A program made the translations under genes and the position numbers. This document shows, one piece after another, positions 22,166 through 34,290 of a stretch of DNA of 64,000 nt. Every line of letters begins with the position of its first letter. The stretch's first letter is position 1. Location of the stretch: positions 411,115 through 475,114 of the forward strand of contig MNCI01005567.1 of the NCBI GenBank assembly GCA_015680685.1, in the 5' to 3' direction. The notes beneath the pieces were generated by a model that searched no databases, was not told the origin of the DNA, and saw only the letters and a program-made list of their open reading frames with translations. This DNA is from Gnetum montanum. Its lineage: Eukaryota > Streptophyta > Gnetopsida > Gnetales > Gnetaceae.

Positions 22166-24760
22166 ATGGCTTCACACAAAGATCAACCATCACCTGCCAT
22201 GGAGACAAGAAGGAGTAATGATAGAATTATTGATTAAGAAGAATGGGAAATGCCAATGTAGATAAGAATTACTTATGCTCATACTAATTCTTAACATCTA
22301 GACTTCACTTTCATCTTTCATTAGGATAATCAAATGAGGTGGAGGAACATGAAAGAAAACATAGTCTTCCCTGTAGAATATGTAGCACTTAACATGCTTC
22401 AAATTGCCTTAAGGGAAATGCATTTGGACTAGATCCAGGATGGGTAACATGTGACTTAGCATAGGGAAAGACCCTACGAATCCATAAAGGAGTGGATAAG
22501 GCAAGATGCTGCCATGGAGATCAAATATATACATAAAAAAGGGAAGAAAGCCAACACTTTTATTATCATAGAAGAAGTTGTTATTGATACATTCATTTTA
22601 TAGCAACTCCACCAACATTATGAGAAGCCTTAAAAAATTCTTATCATCAGACTTGAGGAATCTGTTAAAACCCAAATTCATTCTACTCTAACAAAGACAC
22701 ATAAGGGGGAAGCAATTGGCTTAAGATATAAGTAGGAATCTAGGCCAAGGGTTCTTGCTAAATCCTACAAAGATTCATACAAGAGTCATGAAAGGAGAAT
22801 AAGTTGACACCATTCTCCTACCACCTCATCTACCTCATCATGATCATTGAAGGACTTTGGCAGGAAAGAACAGAATCATTGGGACTCTAATAGGGAAGAA
22901 ATGAGGATTCATGGTCATCATGATTGATATTCATGATACTTTGACACAAAAGATGAAGAACATGAATAAAGGAGATGGAGGAACATAGGAAAGGATCAAG
23001 AGAGATATGAGCACAAAAGGGGTCACCACTACAATAGAGCATACAAACCTGACCATGATGATGAACCCCTAATGACAACCTAAAGCATGATAAACATCTA
23101 GGAAGTTGTCTACATACCAACCAAGCATATGAGAGATAGTCAAATCAAATTTCTAGACATGAACAATGTGCCAAGATTTCAAGGTGGCTACAATACTAAT
23201 CCAAAACATCACCTTCAAGCTTTCCACAATGCCTATGCCCTCCAAAACATAGAGAGTGATTGGAAAAAGTTAAAGCTATTTCCTAGAAAACTTATGAAGG
23301 AAGTGGAGAGCTGGTACAGGTCAATGGAACCTAAATCCATTAGATTCTAGAGTACCATGCTTAAAATCTTTAATAACAAGTACCAAAACCTATTGACAAG
23401 TGTCAAATTTAAGAAAACAAATCTAGGGATGGAAGCAAGGAACACATGAGAACCTTTATGCAGCAATGGAAAAATACTATTCATTGCTACATAGGTGCCC
23501 AGGCCATGGATTTTCATCAAAGAAATAGCTTAGGCACATTGTAGATGGGTTATGGAGCAAAACTAGAGAGAATCTTGGGGTTTAAATCCAAGGTAGGTTA
23601 TTAGAAATGATAGCCCATTGTATTCAAAGACTAACTGATCAAGTAGCTAAGGAGGAAGAAGAACTTAGGAAAAGAGAGTTCGTTGAAAAGTACAACAGAG
23701 ATTCATCAATCTGAAAGAGAGATGCATGAATCTATGAAACATAAGAGGAGGAAACCTTGGATCAGGCCATTCAGTAAAAGACTCTACCTATTCAAAAATC
23801 AGTTAATGATATAGTAGCCAAGGTAGAAAGAGTTTGGGATTTAGTGGATGAGAAATTTACAATAGCTTTAAAGATTATGAAGGAAAATACTAAATAAGCA
23901 CTGAATAGGGGTAAAGAAAAGAAGAAGAAAATAGATTATGGACAAGATAGTTATAAGAAAAAAGGAAAAGTTGCTATCATTGAAGGATATACTAACTCCA
24001 GTTTAGAGGAAGAGGATGGATGCAAGGTGTGCTAGTATGAACATCCTAAGGGATGTTATCCTATTATGGTCCACTTGTAAGAATCTAGGGTATATGCACT
24101 TAATCCAAGCTTTGTTTAAAAGTAGGAACCTAGAAGACTTCCTTATCCTCAAGGTAATATTAAGTAATATTTCCAGCTAACCTATTATCCAAGCAAAGCC
24201 TACCCTCAACCATAGTAGCAATATCAGCAATAGTGGCAAAAATCACATACATGGGAAATGCCACTGCTAAGGCAATAATATCCATATAGGCAATTAGATC
24301 CTTATGGATATTATGTTTAGCATCTAATCTCACTAGCAAATGCAACTATTCAAACTCCATAGTATTATCCACTAGAATTCCATAAAACAATGTCACCAAG
24401 GACCAACTTAGACTTGTATGTACACCCACAAGTAGCTAATTTCTCAAATCAAAATTCAAACCCTTTACCACTAGTGCCACCACCCACGATGCAATGGGAA
24501 TTACTATCACAACCACAACAGAGGAAAGCTACATGGGTAGTAAACATTTAGATAGAGAATCCGACTAGAAACACTAAGGGCCAAACAAAGAAATGTCCTT
24601 TCTTTAGAACAAGTCTTGAAAAGGGTAGTAGAATTATAGCTTCATCAAGATCAACTTCTCCTACCATAGATTCACTTACAAAAACTAAGCTTCCATCATG
24701 ATCAAATCAAAATATACAGACTATCATGCTCACTAAAATCATCATAGATTGGATTAAGGT
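22166..24760 (+). pseudogene. gag of element D, decayed
   Basis: ATG at 22166 starts MASHKDQPSPAMETRRS. The N-terminal third has a long reading stretch with stops only at expected Gln or Trp positions. His- and Asp-rich sequence follows (22800-23060). The clean frame 23129-23350 holds the capsid core (FQGGYNTN, HHLQAFHNAYALQNIESDW, LKLFPRKL, WYRSMEPKS). A charged coiled-coil-like region (23590-23990) precedes the zinc-knuckle-like motif at 24021-24056. The rest is Tyr-, Gln- and Ser-rich linker to about 24760. It is homologous to gag of B and C, with many in-frame stops. Confidence 0.8.
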
Positions 24761-24839
24761 AGGATCACTCTCTAAGAAGAGAATTGATCGAGGATTTTCT
24801 TTAATTTATCTATGAGTAGCTAGAAATATACCATGCAAA

Positions 24840-25055
24840 GGTCTATTAGACTCAAGTTCTAGGGTAAATATGATCTCTTAGGAAACATATCGAGCATGGA
24901 ACCTACCATCATTAAAAGAGTGCAACATCATGTTGGAGCTTGCAAATTAGTTTATTGTTATTCCTTTGGAATAGATAGATGATGTAGTGACCACTATAAA
25001 TGGGTGGTCTTATCCACTAGGATTTCTGGTAATTGATGTGAAAGATGATGATAAG
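24840..25055 (+). pseudogene. Protease of element D, N-terminal part (split by E)
   Basis: The active-site stretch reads KGLLDSSSRVNMI where C has LLDLGSSVNLF: the catalytic Asp is kept, but the Leu-Gly that follows is altered. Then CNIMLELAN and VVTTINGWSYPLGFLVID match the C protease. The frame is cut at 25055 by element E (left target copy ATAAG) and continues at 45339. Confidence 0.72.
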
Positions 25056-26567
25056 TGAAACACCACAAAAATTTGCATGTTACAGTTAATTTTCATCATG
25101 TAGCTTTCACCCCATGAAAATTAAGGTAAAATTTCATTATAAATGTGAAGATTGTAATCCATAGTGGGCAATTTCACATACTTTATACTTTTGAGGCTAA
25201 AAAATGCCTCATAAGTGGTTAAAGCTCCATTCCCTAAGTGAAAAATAGTCACCTAGTGTCTATATTTGGGCTTGGGGGAGGGGTCAAAAATGCCTTTTGG
25301 AATGTAAGAAAAAGGTAATTTGATGGGTTTTATGGGAGGTATACACTTTTCTATACTAGAAACACATGTAGCGGTAAATCTTACCTACCTCCAATGTGAA
25401 AGGATGTGAGTTTTGGAAACTTTCTCCCTTTACTATGGAGACTACATGCACAGTCTAGAAACCTTTCCCCCTTAGTGTGGAATTTTTCCCCTAGCATGGA
25501 GTCTTCACGCCTAAGGCTGAAAATTACATCCCCTAGCATGGAAGCCACAATGGCCAAATTTTAACACTTCATGCACTCCAACATTGACCAACCACTTTTA
25601 GTAAGCATGGTGAAAAGCTCAATGTGGAAGATTTATCTCTACCGTGAAAGGTATGCCCTAGTTACTATTTATAGCAAATAGAATGGCCATGAGGGAAGGT
25701 GCTTACTATGTATAGTAACCCTTCAAATTTGGGCACCCATCTCATTAAAATGAGGCAGAATTTTGGCAACTAATTTGGAACAAATCACAACCATTTTGCA
25801 ACTAAATCACTGCCATTTAAAAATCCCATTCATGGCCCAAAACCTATAAAAAGTAGCCTCAAACACCATTTATAAGTTGAGCACTTTACACTTTTCATCA
25901 ATTTTGAAGTTCTACACTTGGGCATTTTCAAGTACTAAAGGCTTCTTGTAAGTTTCCGCACTTTTTTTCTCTTGAAACCAATGTAGAAACTCTATGACCT
26001 TGTGAATTTATAGTTCCCCTTTGAGATTTGTGAACTTTCAAGCTTTACATTATACTCCTGGGATTTCCAACTCCTAGCATGGAGCACTTGGGTAGCGTGG
26101 ATTTTTCACAATTCTCAACTCCCACCATAACCAACCTACATATCTGTGATTGCAGCAGAGGAGGTTCAAAAGCATCAAGAGTAGCTTAGTACTTGGATCA
26201 TGGAGCAAATATCATTAGCTTCAATGGGCTTTGAACTCTTGCACCAATGAATTCCCCCTTTTCTTTCACATGATATTTTTTGGTACACATTTCTAAAACC
26301 CATTCTTTATTATTTTAATAAATTTTTAAAGTTTCATTGTGTGTGTAATTTGCATTTGCCTTTTTTTTTCTTTATATTTGTATTTTTTGCATTTTATGTT
26401 TACAGTTTGTTTGCTTTACATTTCATAAGTCCCTAGTTGATCTACCAGATTGGCTAAGATGTCCCAAATCCTATTTTTTTGGGAGGCCTTGGAGATTTTT
26501 GGGTTGAGGAACTATTGTACACTAAATATTTTTTAATTTTTTCTAATGATCAAACTTTTTGATTGCA
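25056..26567 (+). repeat. 5' LTR of element E
   Basis: 1512 bp, TGAAACACCAC...GATTGCA. The U3 part holds repeated AGCATGGA motifs (25380-25640). TATA box TATAAAAAG at 25845-25853. The T-rich end is followed 10 bp later by the primer site. It aligns throughout with 43840-45333. Confidence 0.85.
25845..25853 (+). promoter_or_regulatory. TATA box of 5' LTR E
   Basis: CCTATAAAAAGTAGCCTC, with the counterpart CCTATAAAAACTAGCCTC at 44608-44625 in the 3' LTR. It would start the genomic sense RNA. Confidence 0.6.
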
Positions 26568-26576
26568 AAAATTTTT

Positions 26577-26596
26577 CTTGGACCTAAAGGAGCGCC
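26577..26596 (+). promoter_or_regulatory. Putative primer-binding site of element E
   Basis: CTTGGACCTAAAGGAGCGCC lies 10 bp after the LTR end. F has the related TTTGGGTCTAGAAGGAGGGC in the same place (50715-50734). I cannot assign the tRNA. Confidence 0.5.
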
Positions 26597-26639
26597 TTCA
26601 CCTAATTTTTCTGGCTAGATCTAATTGCCATTATTGCCA

Positions 26640-27660
26640 ACATTCCCTATTATATTGAAATCTAAATTTTATAGTCTAAACCTTTGAATCTGCATTTTAA
26701 TCAATGCTACCACCCATCCTCATCTACTTCCAAGACCTAGCATGAAGCAACAAGTGTTTGGGCTTTGCAATTTTTATAGTACTTGCTATAAATTTTCAAA
26801 GCTAGCATTGATTTTCTAGGTCATTTTCTTAACCGCTTTTAGTTGCCAAAATTTTCTTAGTTTTCAACACTAGTGGTGCAACCCTTTTGGAGACTACTAA
26901 ACTTTCAAAAGTTAATTATTCCCCCTCCATCTTTCCAAGCTAAGAAACTTGGCAGTTGGCTAGAACTAATCTGGATGGAAAAACAACAACTTTTCACTTT
27001 CATTTTTCTACCTTTCCCCTCTAGTTAATGTTGGGCTAGTAGGTGTGAGATTCTCATTATCTCACCCTCTTTTTTCCTCCTACCATACCCACATAGAGGC
27101 AGTTGAGGGGCCAACGTGGGTGAGGCTTGTTACTAAACAACTAGAACTATTTCTCCCCATTGCAAGTTGAATGCCTTTTTAATTTTTTGCAACAAAAATT
27201 TTCAAATCCTTCAAAAGATCAATGCTTCCCTTTCCTCCCTATGACTAAAATTGCAGCATGAAAGTTGTAGGTGGTTGGATGGTGGTTTTTGTAGCACTTA
27301 TTATGAAATTTTTCCTTCAAAGCCAATGTTGATATCCTTTTCCCTTTTTTTTTCCCTTTTACTACCAATTTTTCTAGTTTTCAAAGTGGGTGGTGCAACC
27401 CTTCTGGAAATTATCAAACTTTCAAAAGTTAGCCTTTCCCCATTTTTCCAAGCTAAGAAAATTGACAACATGCCAAAACCAAGTTCTTAGTGGGAAATAC
27501 CAACTTTCCACTTTGATTTTTCAACCTTTTTCCCCTCTCCCCAATGTTGAGCTAAAAGGTGTGATATTTCCATTATCTCACCCCACCTTCTTTTTCCTCC
27601 TACCATACCCAATGTAGGGGTAGTTGAGAGGCCAACTTGGGTAAGGCTTAATACCAATGT
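26640..27660 (+). repeat. Tandem duplication in the leader of E
   Basis: Two diverged direct copies with an offset of 517 bp. Examples: ACCCTTTTGGAGACTACTAA at 26881 against ACCCTTCTGGAAATTATCAA at 27398, and both copies end with TCCTCCTACCATACCCA then a GGCCAAC-TGGGT block. Short open frames at 27251-27617 fall in this leader and are not genes. Confidence 0.75.
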
Positions 27661-27832
27661 TTCACACTTTTAATTTTTGGTAAAGGGGTAGATCCCTCTT
27701 ACCCCCCCACTTACTAATTATAGTAAGTACTTTGTTTTTCATTGTTTGTGTTTTCTTTTAATGTTCTTGAATTACATCTACTAGAATTTACTTCTATTTA
27801 TCATTTATAGCCTTCCGTTGAGCCTCTCAATA

Positions 27833-30700
27833 CCATAGCCATGTCTTTCTAGAAATCTACCAAGTTGTCCCTCACCTTCATTGGCAAAGGTCCAGCCAAG
27901 TAGCCATGAGGGTATCTGACCCAAAAGACCCTAATATCATTAAATGTAGGTAATATTTGAGGGTCTTAAGGAAAAGTCTTAATTTTTTAGTCATAAATGA
28001 ATACTAATATAACTTCATTTGCACCAAAATATAGGTTGGCATGTTGATTTCACATTTAAAAGTAGAATCAAAAAGGGAGTTCAAACTCATCCACTCTAAT
28101 GGTAAGGAGTACATCCCTTCCCCCTATGACCAGATACCTCTATCTAATATCTATGCATGTATACTAGCCCCATTGATTAAGATGAAGGAATAGTATGAAT
28201 AACATAACTCCAAGGAACAACAAGAAGAGGAGGATGAATTTAGGATAGAATTTGAGCCTGAAAAAATCTTGGGGGGATTGTTCCAACAAGCAATCCCTAA
28301 GGCCATTGAGCCTTCCTCTTATGCCTTTATCTTCTTCATGGGCATGGTGCTTCCATATTCCACTTCCCCCTACCCTACCACAATTGGCCTCACACTAATC
28401 ATAGTTGTGCATCAAACTTAATTGATGCCACAAACTATGACCAATAACCTATCTATGTCATTTGCCACATCGTATCAATCTATGAAATCATTAATGGTGG
28501 TTTTTACCATCACAAATTGATTAACTACCCATGTGGGATCCACCATGGGACCCCAAGTAACTCAGGGGTCATACACCCCCTTTATTCCATTTGTGCCTCA
28601 GGTATTGACACAAACATCCTTTTCCTTGTTTGGCCAATAAGCCATAATCATAACGCAACCTCTTCCTTTTTTCTTATAATCCATAGTAAGGCCACAAGCC
28701 TCACAATAAACACCACAGCCCTATATACAAATCCCATAACCAACAAGGCCTCCATAGGGCCTAGATCAAGCCTTCTAGATGATACAAGACCTAATGGAGG
28801 AGTTGAAGAGGCTTAAAGTCTCTACCTCATAGACTATCAAGATTATGAATTTCTACCAAGATGATCCCATAAGTCTTGTAGTCCCATCCTTGACGCTTCC
28901 CCTTGGTGTTCCTATTCTCTAATTTAGCAAATATAATGGGGAAGGTCATCCTAATGCTCACCTTTTTATCTTTTAATTCAAATGCTTACTCTTGTAGCCA
29001 TGGTGTCATACTGTTATGAGGATTTTTTCTATGTCATTGGCTAGGAAAGCACTTAATTGGTATCACATATTACCTAGGGGATCTATATCTTCTTTGGAGG
29101 ACTTGGTTTTCCAATTTGTCAATTACTTCAAATATAACTTGAAGCTTGACACAACACTTGACTAACTCATGAAGGTCAAATAGAAACCCCTAGAACCCAT
29201 GGACAAATTCATCTAGTAATGGAATGAACTACTCAATGAAAGACTAGAGTCCATTACTGAGGTCCATCTTTTAGCCATATTCAAGGGAGTAGTGAATGAC
29301 TATGTTAAGTCCAAACTCTACTACCTTAATTTGTGGTCCCTTAGCCAAGTGTTCTCTCAAACCAAGAACATATAAGATGCTAGAGAGGCTAGTCATGATT
29401 AGACCTACGTAGCATATAAAAATCAGCATGTGTAGAAAGATAAAGAAAAGAGCAAATAAAACAAGGTGGCCATATCAACTATGACAAAAGAAACAAAGAT
29501 TGTAAACTAGGGGCCAAAGGCCAATCCACCTAAGGTTCCCCACTAATGATCACAGTAACCAACCATCAACCTTTGGGGTCATTACATTGACAATAACCAG
29601 ACCCAAGATCAAAAGGAAGGATAGGTCCAAATACACTACACTACCATTAAAACCATCAGAGTTGTTAAACCAAATTTTGAAAAGTGGATGTATTCAATAC
29701 AAATAGATGCATGAAGTTTTTCAAAATAAGCATGATAGACTTTGTGAAATAGCCAAAGACTACAATGGAGGATGATCCTCAACTACATAAGTACTTCAAG
29801 TTAGATTAATTTTGACACTATCACGAATTTCTTGGTCATGACATAGACTTATAACTTTCACTAAAGGGTGACTTACAAAGAATGATAGACATAGGGGAGC
29901 TGGTCCTAGATGCTTCTAATCTAGTTTAGCCACAAAACTAGTCGATGTAGGTAGATAAAGACTTGTTGAATGCTAATAAGAATCCTTATGTTATTTTAGC
30001 ATTTGACATTGATGACAATTGGAGATCCCCTAGAGAACCATTCATGATTCAAGTACCCCTCTATGATGAAAGGGATTGTTTAGCTTCCCATAGCTCAAGA
30101 TCCCCATTCATCATAAGAGTACCATCATGAGTGCCACCAAGGGATTCTTTTGTCATCAGGATGCCCTAGACTAACATGATACAAACAACCATAACTCAAC
30201 CTACTATGCAATGATCACCTATGGTGGCCAATGCTACTACCTCTTCCTCACAACCAATGACTGACAACTAAAAAACTTCAACCAAATAAAGGAAGAAACA
30301 TAAGAAAAAACCTAATAACAAGGGTGATAAGCAAACAGAGGCACAAAAGGAAGTGGACCCATTGAAGCCCACTCCCATTTCAGCTATACCCATGACCTCT
30401 TCTGCCCAACCTACTACAACCAACAAGCCATAGGAGGACACCACAACCCATAACTAGAATAATGATGGAAAGCCCCAACAACTACAACTTAAAGCGAAAT
30501 TTCACATTTTGGAGTGCATGAAGGAAGTTAGGCACAATTGGGGTGACAAGCTCATGGCCAATGATAAAAAATTTCTTAGTGCAATGGACCAAGTCAGGTA
30601 ATCCCTTATGCAAAAAAACATAACTCTAAGCTTGTATGACTTGATCATGACTTCTACCACACATAGTGAGATGCTAGTCGAAAATGTTGACTTCCATCCC
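27833..30700 (+). pseudogene. gag of element E, decayed
   Basis: The region starts near 27833, by alignment with gag of F (51357). The N-terminal part matches F at 28080-28190 (EFKLIHSN, IPSP, IPLSNIY). The capsid core runs from 28845: MNFYQDDPIS, KYNGEGHPNAHL, then ALNWYHILPRGSISSLEDL. A patch LLAIFKGVVNDYVKSKLYY lies at about 29270-29320. A nucleocapsid remnant YHEFLGHDIDL is at about 29815-29850. Compared with F it has many more stops. It would form the capsid of this element. Confidence 0.75.
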
Positions 30701-30839
30701 CATTAGTGAGAACATCCCCATCAACGAGAAAGTCATCCATGTAGTGATGATTCCTTCCTTACCAAGGAAGGATAAGTCAATACCATTAACATTTTGTGAT
30801 AGAAAAATCAAGGTTAATCCCTAAATGGTGAAGTGACTA

Positions 30840-31440
30840 TAGCCCCTTTATTCATAACCATATGTATAGAGTAGTTTAAAGTGCATAGGATGCACATTGA
30901 TGATGGAGATGCAACCAATGTCATCCCATGCACCATTGTTGAATGCCTAGGCCTAGCTAAGCAAACACAACCTAAATCAACCATAGCTCTCAAATCCTTC
31001 AATGGATCAAAAGTTGCAATCAAGGGGTCTATCTTCTTAAATTTTATGGTCCCCATAATTACCAATTTGTTGATGTTGGAGGAGGCACTAGGGCTAAACC
31101 TTATCTTGGGAAGACATTAGTTAGCTCAATTACAAGATGTGTCTTCAACCATCCATCAAGAAATTCACCTTCCTTATGAGGAAGGTGAAATCATTATTCA
31201 TGGTGATAACACATTTTTTCTAGTTATCAAAAATGTAAACATAGAGCAGGGGTTTGAAGTGGAGACTCAAGAAGAAGCTCCCAACCATGAAATCCAATAG
31301 CTTGAAAGAGAGAAAAAATGCAAGAAAGCCAACAATGATAGTGATAAGAAATAGGATGCATTATGGGATGAACTCCCTTTAACATCATAAGGGAAGGGGA
31401 TGGAAAATATAAGCTTCTACAGAGCAAGCCTTACTCACTT
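30840..31440 (+). pseudogene. Protease of element E
   Basis: The clean frame at 30881-31120 contains HIDDGDATNVIPCTIVECLG, the aspartic-protease active-site region, and closes with LGLNLILGRH. F has HIDDGATTNVIPFPII and FNLILGRSWL at the same places. An acidic tail follows to about 31440. It would process Gag-Pol. The Asp is kept and the frame is intact over the core, but flanking stops make it a pseudogene. Confidence 0.75.
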
Positions 31441-31739
31441 CCTAATCTTGCAAAGATTAGGAAGAATCTTCATAAGTGAAGTTCACCTTAACTTTCTTCA
31501 TCCCATGCCCCAATGAATAGATGCACCAATAGCCATGTAGCCTTACTTTTCTTTTCTAGTTTATTATATCTTTTTATGCATTTTTTGTTTTGCTCTTTAT
31601 GCACGTAGCTTATGCATGTAGCCTAAGTTCATTTTCATTTTTACCTATTTGTTACAACCTTTCTTTATTTTTACTTACATTATAAACATTAGAAAAGCCT
31701 TATAAATATATCTATTTTTGTTTCATCACTGTTTTCTAA

Positions 31740-31880
31740 GACATTAAATTGGCATTATGGCCTAACATGGCCCTAAATTGGCAAAGTAACCACAATGCAT
31801 CATGGCCTATCGTGGCCTTAAACTAGAAAAACTATATAACCTATGCCTAGGATGGTCTAAAACTAGCAAGTGTCCATTTT
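31740..31880 (+). repeat. CCTTAAACTAG boundary motifs, protease side of E
   Basis: Three to four decayed copies of a GGCC-TTAAACTAGCAA motif (for example GGCCTTAAACTAGAAA at about 31812). Related clusters stand before RT (39610-39700) and after integrase (43625-43715), and in F at 55375-55510 and 60763-61009. Confidence 0.6.
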
Positions 31881-32177
31881 ATTATTATATCTCTCTTTGC
31901 TTAGTCTATTATCACATCAATTAGCTATTTAATGTTATAACCAAAATGTCAACATAGCCATTCACAATTTTTACAACATTTACAATGTTTACTACAACTA
32001 TAGATACATATAGCCAACAATAAGACCAAAATTTAAATTTAAATTTAAAATGTCCATAACATACATAAGCCATGGCCACACTGTGTGGCAAGAATGTCAA
32101 AGGATACCAACCATCTATAACATAGTCTTGGCTAATCATAGCCATCAACATGAAAATAAAACCAAATATCCAACAAG
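31881..32177. other. Spacer between boundary motif and antisense gene of E
   Basis: AT-rich sequence with many ACATAGCCA-like words; it would be the 3' flank of the antisense gene. No gene is seen, and the minus-strand frame at 32151-31921 has no homologue in F. Confidence 0.4.
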
Positions 32178-32776
32178 CTAAACTGATGGAGGTTGTTGAG
32201 TAGCATTATGAGGAGGAAGTGGTGGGTCATTTCCAACTTCTCTACTAAAGCCACTAATGTCTCATGAGGCATAGCCACTAAATGCAACAACATAGCCACT
32301 TAACAACCCATAGCCAAAATTAAGATCATAAGTCAAAAACTAAAAGATAGAATATACCAAACATATGGAGATTCTAGCTCCATTATTTCTAGGGGTATAT
32401 GGGAAAGTCTTCCTCCAAATACTAGAGGATCTAGTCCTCCATCATGTTGACCTAGTCAACATTCCCAAGATCAATGTCAAAAAGGATGCCAATCCTATCT
32501 ATGGTAGTCCAAGTAAGTGGCTCTTTCGCCATAGTATCCATAGAGGTCTTTCCTGTAGTAGTGGTAATCCAAGTAGTAGCGGATTGCTCCACAATGAGAG
32601 TACTTTCAAAAAGTTGATAAGCACTCTTTGCCTAGATCACCTAGATAAATAGCTCTCTCTTGCACTATTCAACTAACTCATCCTTAGGTCACTTAAGGTA
32701 GGCCCAACAATCCACCTTGTATTTTCACTTGTGGATCTTTATTTTCTTACTCCACTCCTGGATCCATGCATAGTCA

Positions 32777-32990
32777 TCTTTCCAATTCTTCACCTTCTAG
32801 GAAATGAGGTCCATCTACATACGTTGTTCCACCATCTCCTATAGGATTACTACTTTGTATTGAATGACATGCTAGTAGCAAGCCCATTGATCTTTCCAAT
32901 CCTTCACCTTCTAGGAAATGAGGTCCATCTACATACATTGTTCCACCATCTCCTATAGGATTACTACTTTGTCTTGAATGACATGCTAGT
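32777..32990 (-). repeat. 114-bp tandem duplication in the coiled-coil exon of E
   Basis: Copy 1 starts at 32777 and copy 2 at 32891, nearly identical over 100 bp; 114 bp equals 38 codons, so it would keep the frame of the antisense gene. Confidence 0.8.
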
Positions 32991-33701
32991 TTGCAACTCC
33001 CTTGAGTTAGTCACTTAGGCCTCCACAAAGGCCTTATAGTCTCAAAGATCTCTAATGATTTCTTCTTGCCATTGAGTCTTTTTCCTTAGCTCCATAACTT
33101 CCTCCCATAGGGATTTGTTGGACCTCTCTAGCTCCATGAAGTTTTTGTGCATGACATTGCTAGATTTGTAGTTGTCTCGTACAACTTCAAGGGTACACTA
33201 GATACATCAAGGAAAAGCTTAGGTAAGGAATTAATCTTCATATCTCTACTAAAGTCTCACTCCATAGAAGGCACTACATAAGCACAAAAAGCAATTGTAA
33301 ACATAATGCACAACCTAAGATAGCCATAACACAAGCATAGCCTACAACTGAAGCATATAAAAAAAATACTTACCGATCTTAGGTGCAACTTAATGTAACT
33401 AGTTGATAACGTCCTTATCCATCCCATGGATGAACTCCACTTTATCCGGAGTCTCTACCCATGGTTTCACATGAAACTTAGGGACAAGAGCTTGCACTAG
33501 TGGCTCAGGAACTACTATAGGCATAACAATCATCAAAAGGTTAGGATGAAAACCAAAGATAAACAATAAAATAAAATGAAAACTTTGAGGCATGAAAATA
33601 CCTAGCTCCTCCTCCTCTGGGATGATGATGGGGGATGTACTTGACAATTCCTCATTGAACAAGGCATCTAAATCATTGATGTCCACCTTAGGATGAGAAG
33701 G

Positions 33702-33875
33702 GATGTTGCAACATCATACTAAAGTTCTCTAAGATGTAGATAAGGAATTACCTTATTCTAAAGATACCTTGTGGACATCAAGGTGGACATCATACTAAAG
33801 ATGCCTACTATGGAGATGTTGCAACATCATACTAAAGTTCTCTAAGATGTAGATAAGGAATTACCTTATTCTAGG
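33702..33875 (-). repeat. 113-bp-offset duplication at the exon-loss site of E
   Basis: GATGTTGCAACATCATACTA with about 40 further bases occurs at 33702 and again at 33815. It lies exactly where F has exons 3 and 4. Confidence 0.75.
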
Positions 33876-34019
33876 CCAAAACCAAAGTGATAGCTTCCCC
33901 AAGGGCATATTGGGGAGTGGGGTATTAGTCTTGGTATGACCAATATAGTGCAAGATACCCACCAAGTCCACAATGATGAGGATGGATTTCAAGTAAACCT
34001 TTCATAAAGCATAATAAAA

Positions 34020-34290
34020 ACATTATGACCATTTGGCATTACTTGGAAAATTTAGAAAAAATATCTAGTCAAAGGTGAAATTAACCTTTGTAAAAAGCTC
34101 TAACGTGTTTATCTAAATTAGCTTAAAAATTCCATGAGAAAACATTATTACAACCTTGCATAACCTTAAATTATGAAAATACTTGGCAAATTTGGAAAAA
34201 ACATCTAATTGAAGGTGAAATTAGCCTTTATAAAATGTGCTAAGATGTTTATCTAAATTAGCTTAAGAAATTTCATAATAGCATTATTGC
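34020..34290. repeat. 140-bp tandem duplication in intron 1 of the antisense gene of E
   Basis: ACTTGGAAAATTTAGAAAAA at 34041 recurs as ACTTGGCAAATTTGGAAAAA at 34181. Both are followed by AGGTGAAATTA and GTTTATCTAAATTAGCTTAA. Confidence 0.7.

Noticed and set aside
28517-28816. Frame at 28517-28816 as a separate small gene
   Set aside because: It lies in the gag linker of element E at the position of F's Ser/Thr/Pro-rich gag segment; a different frame of the same region.
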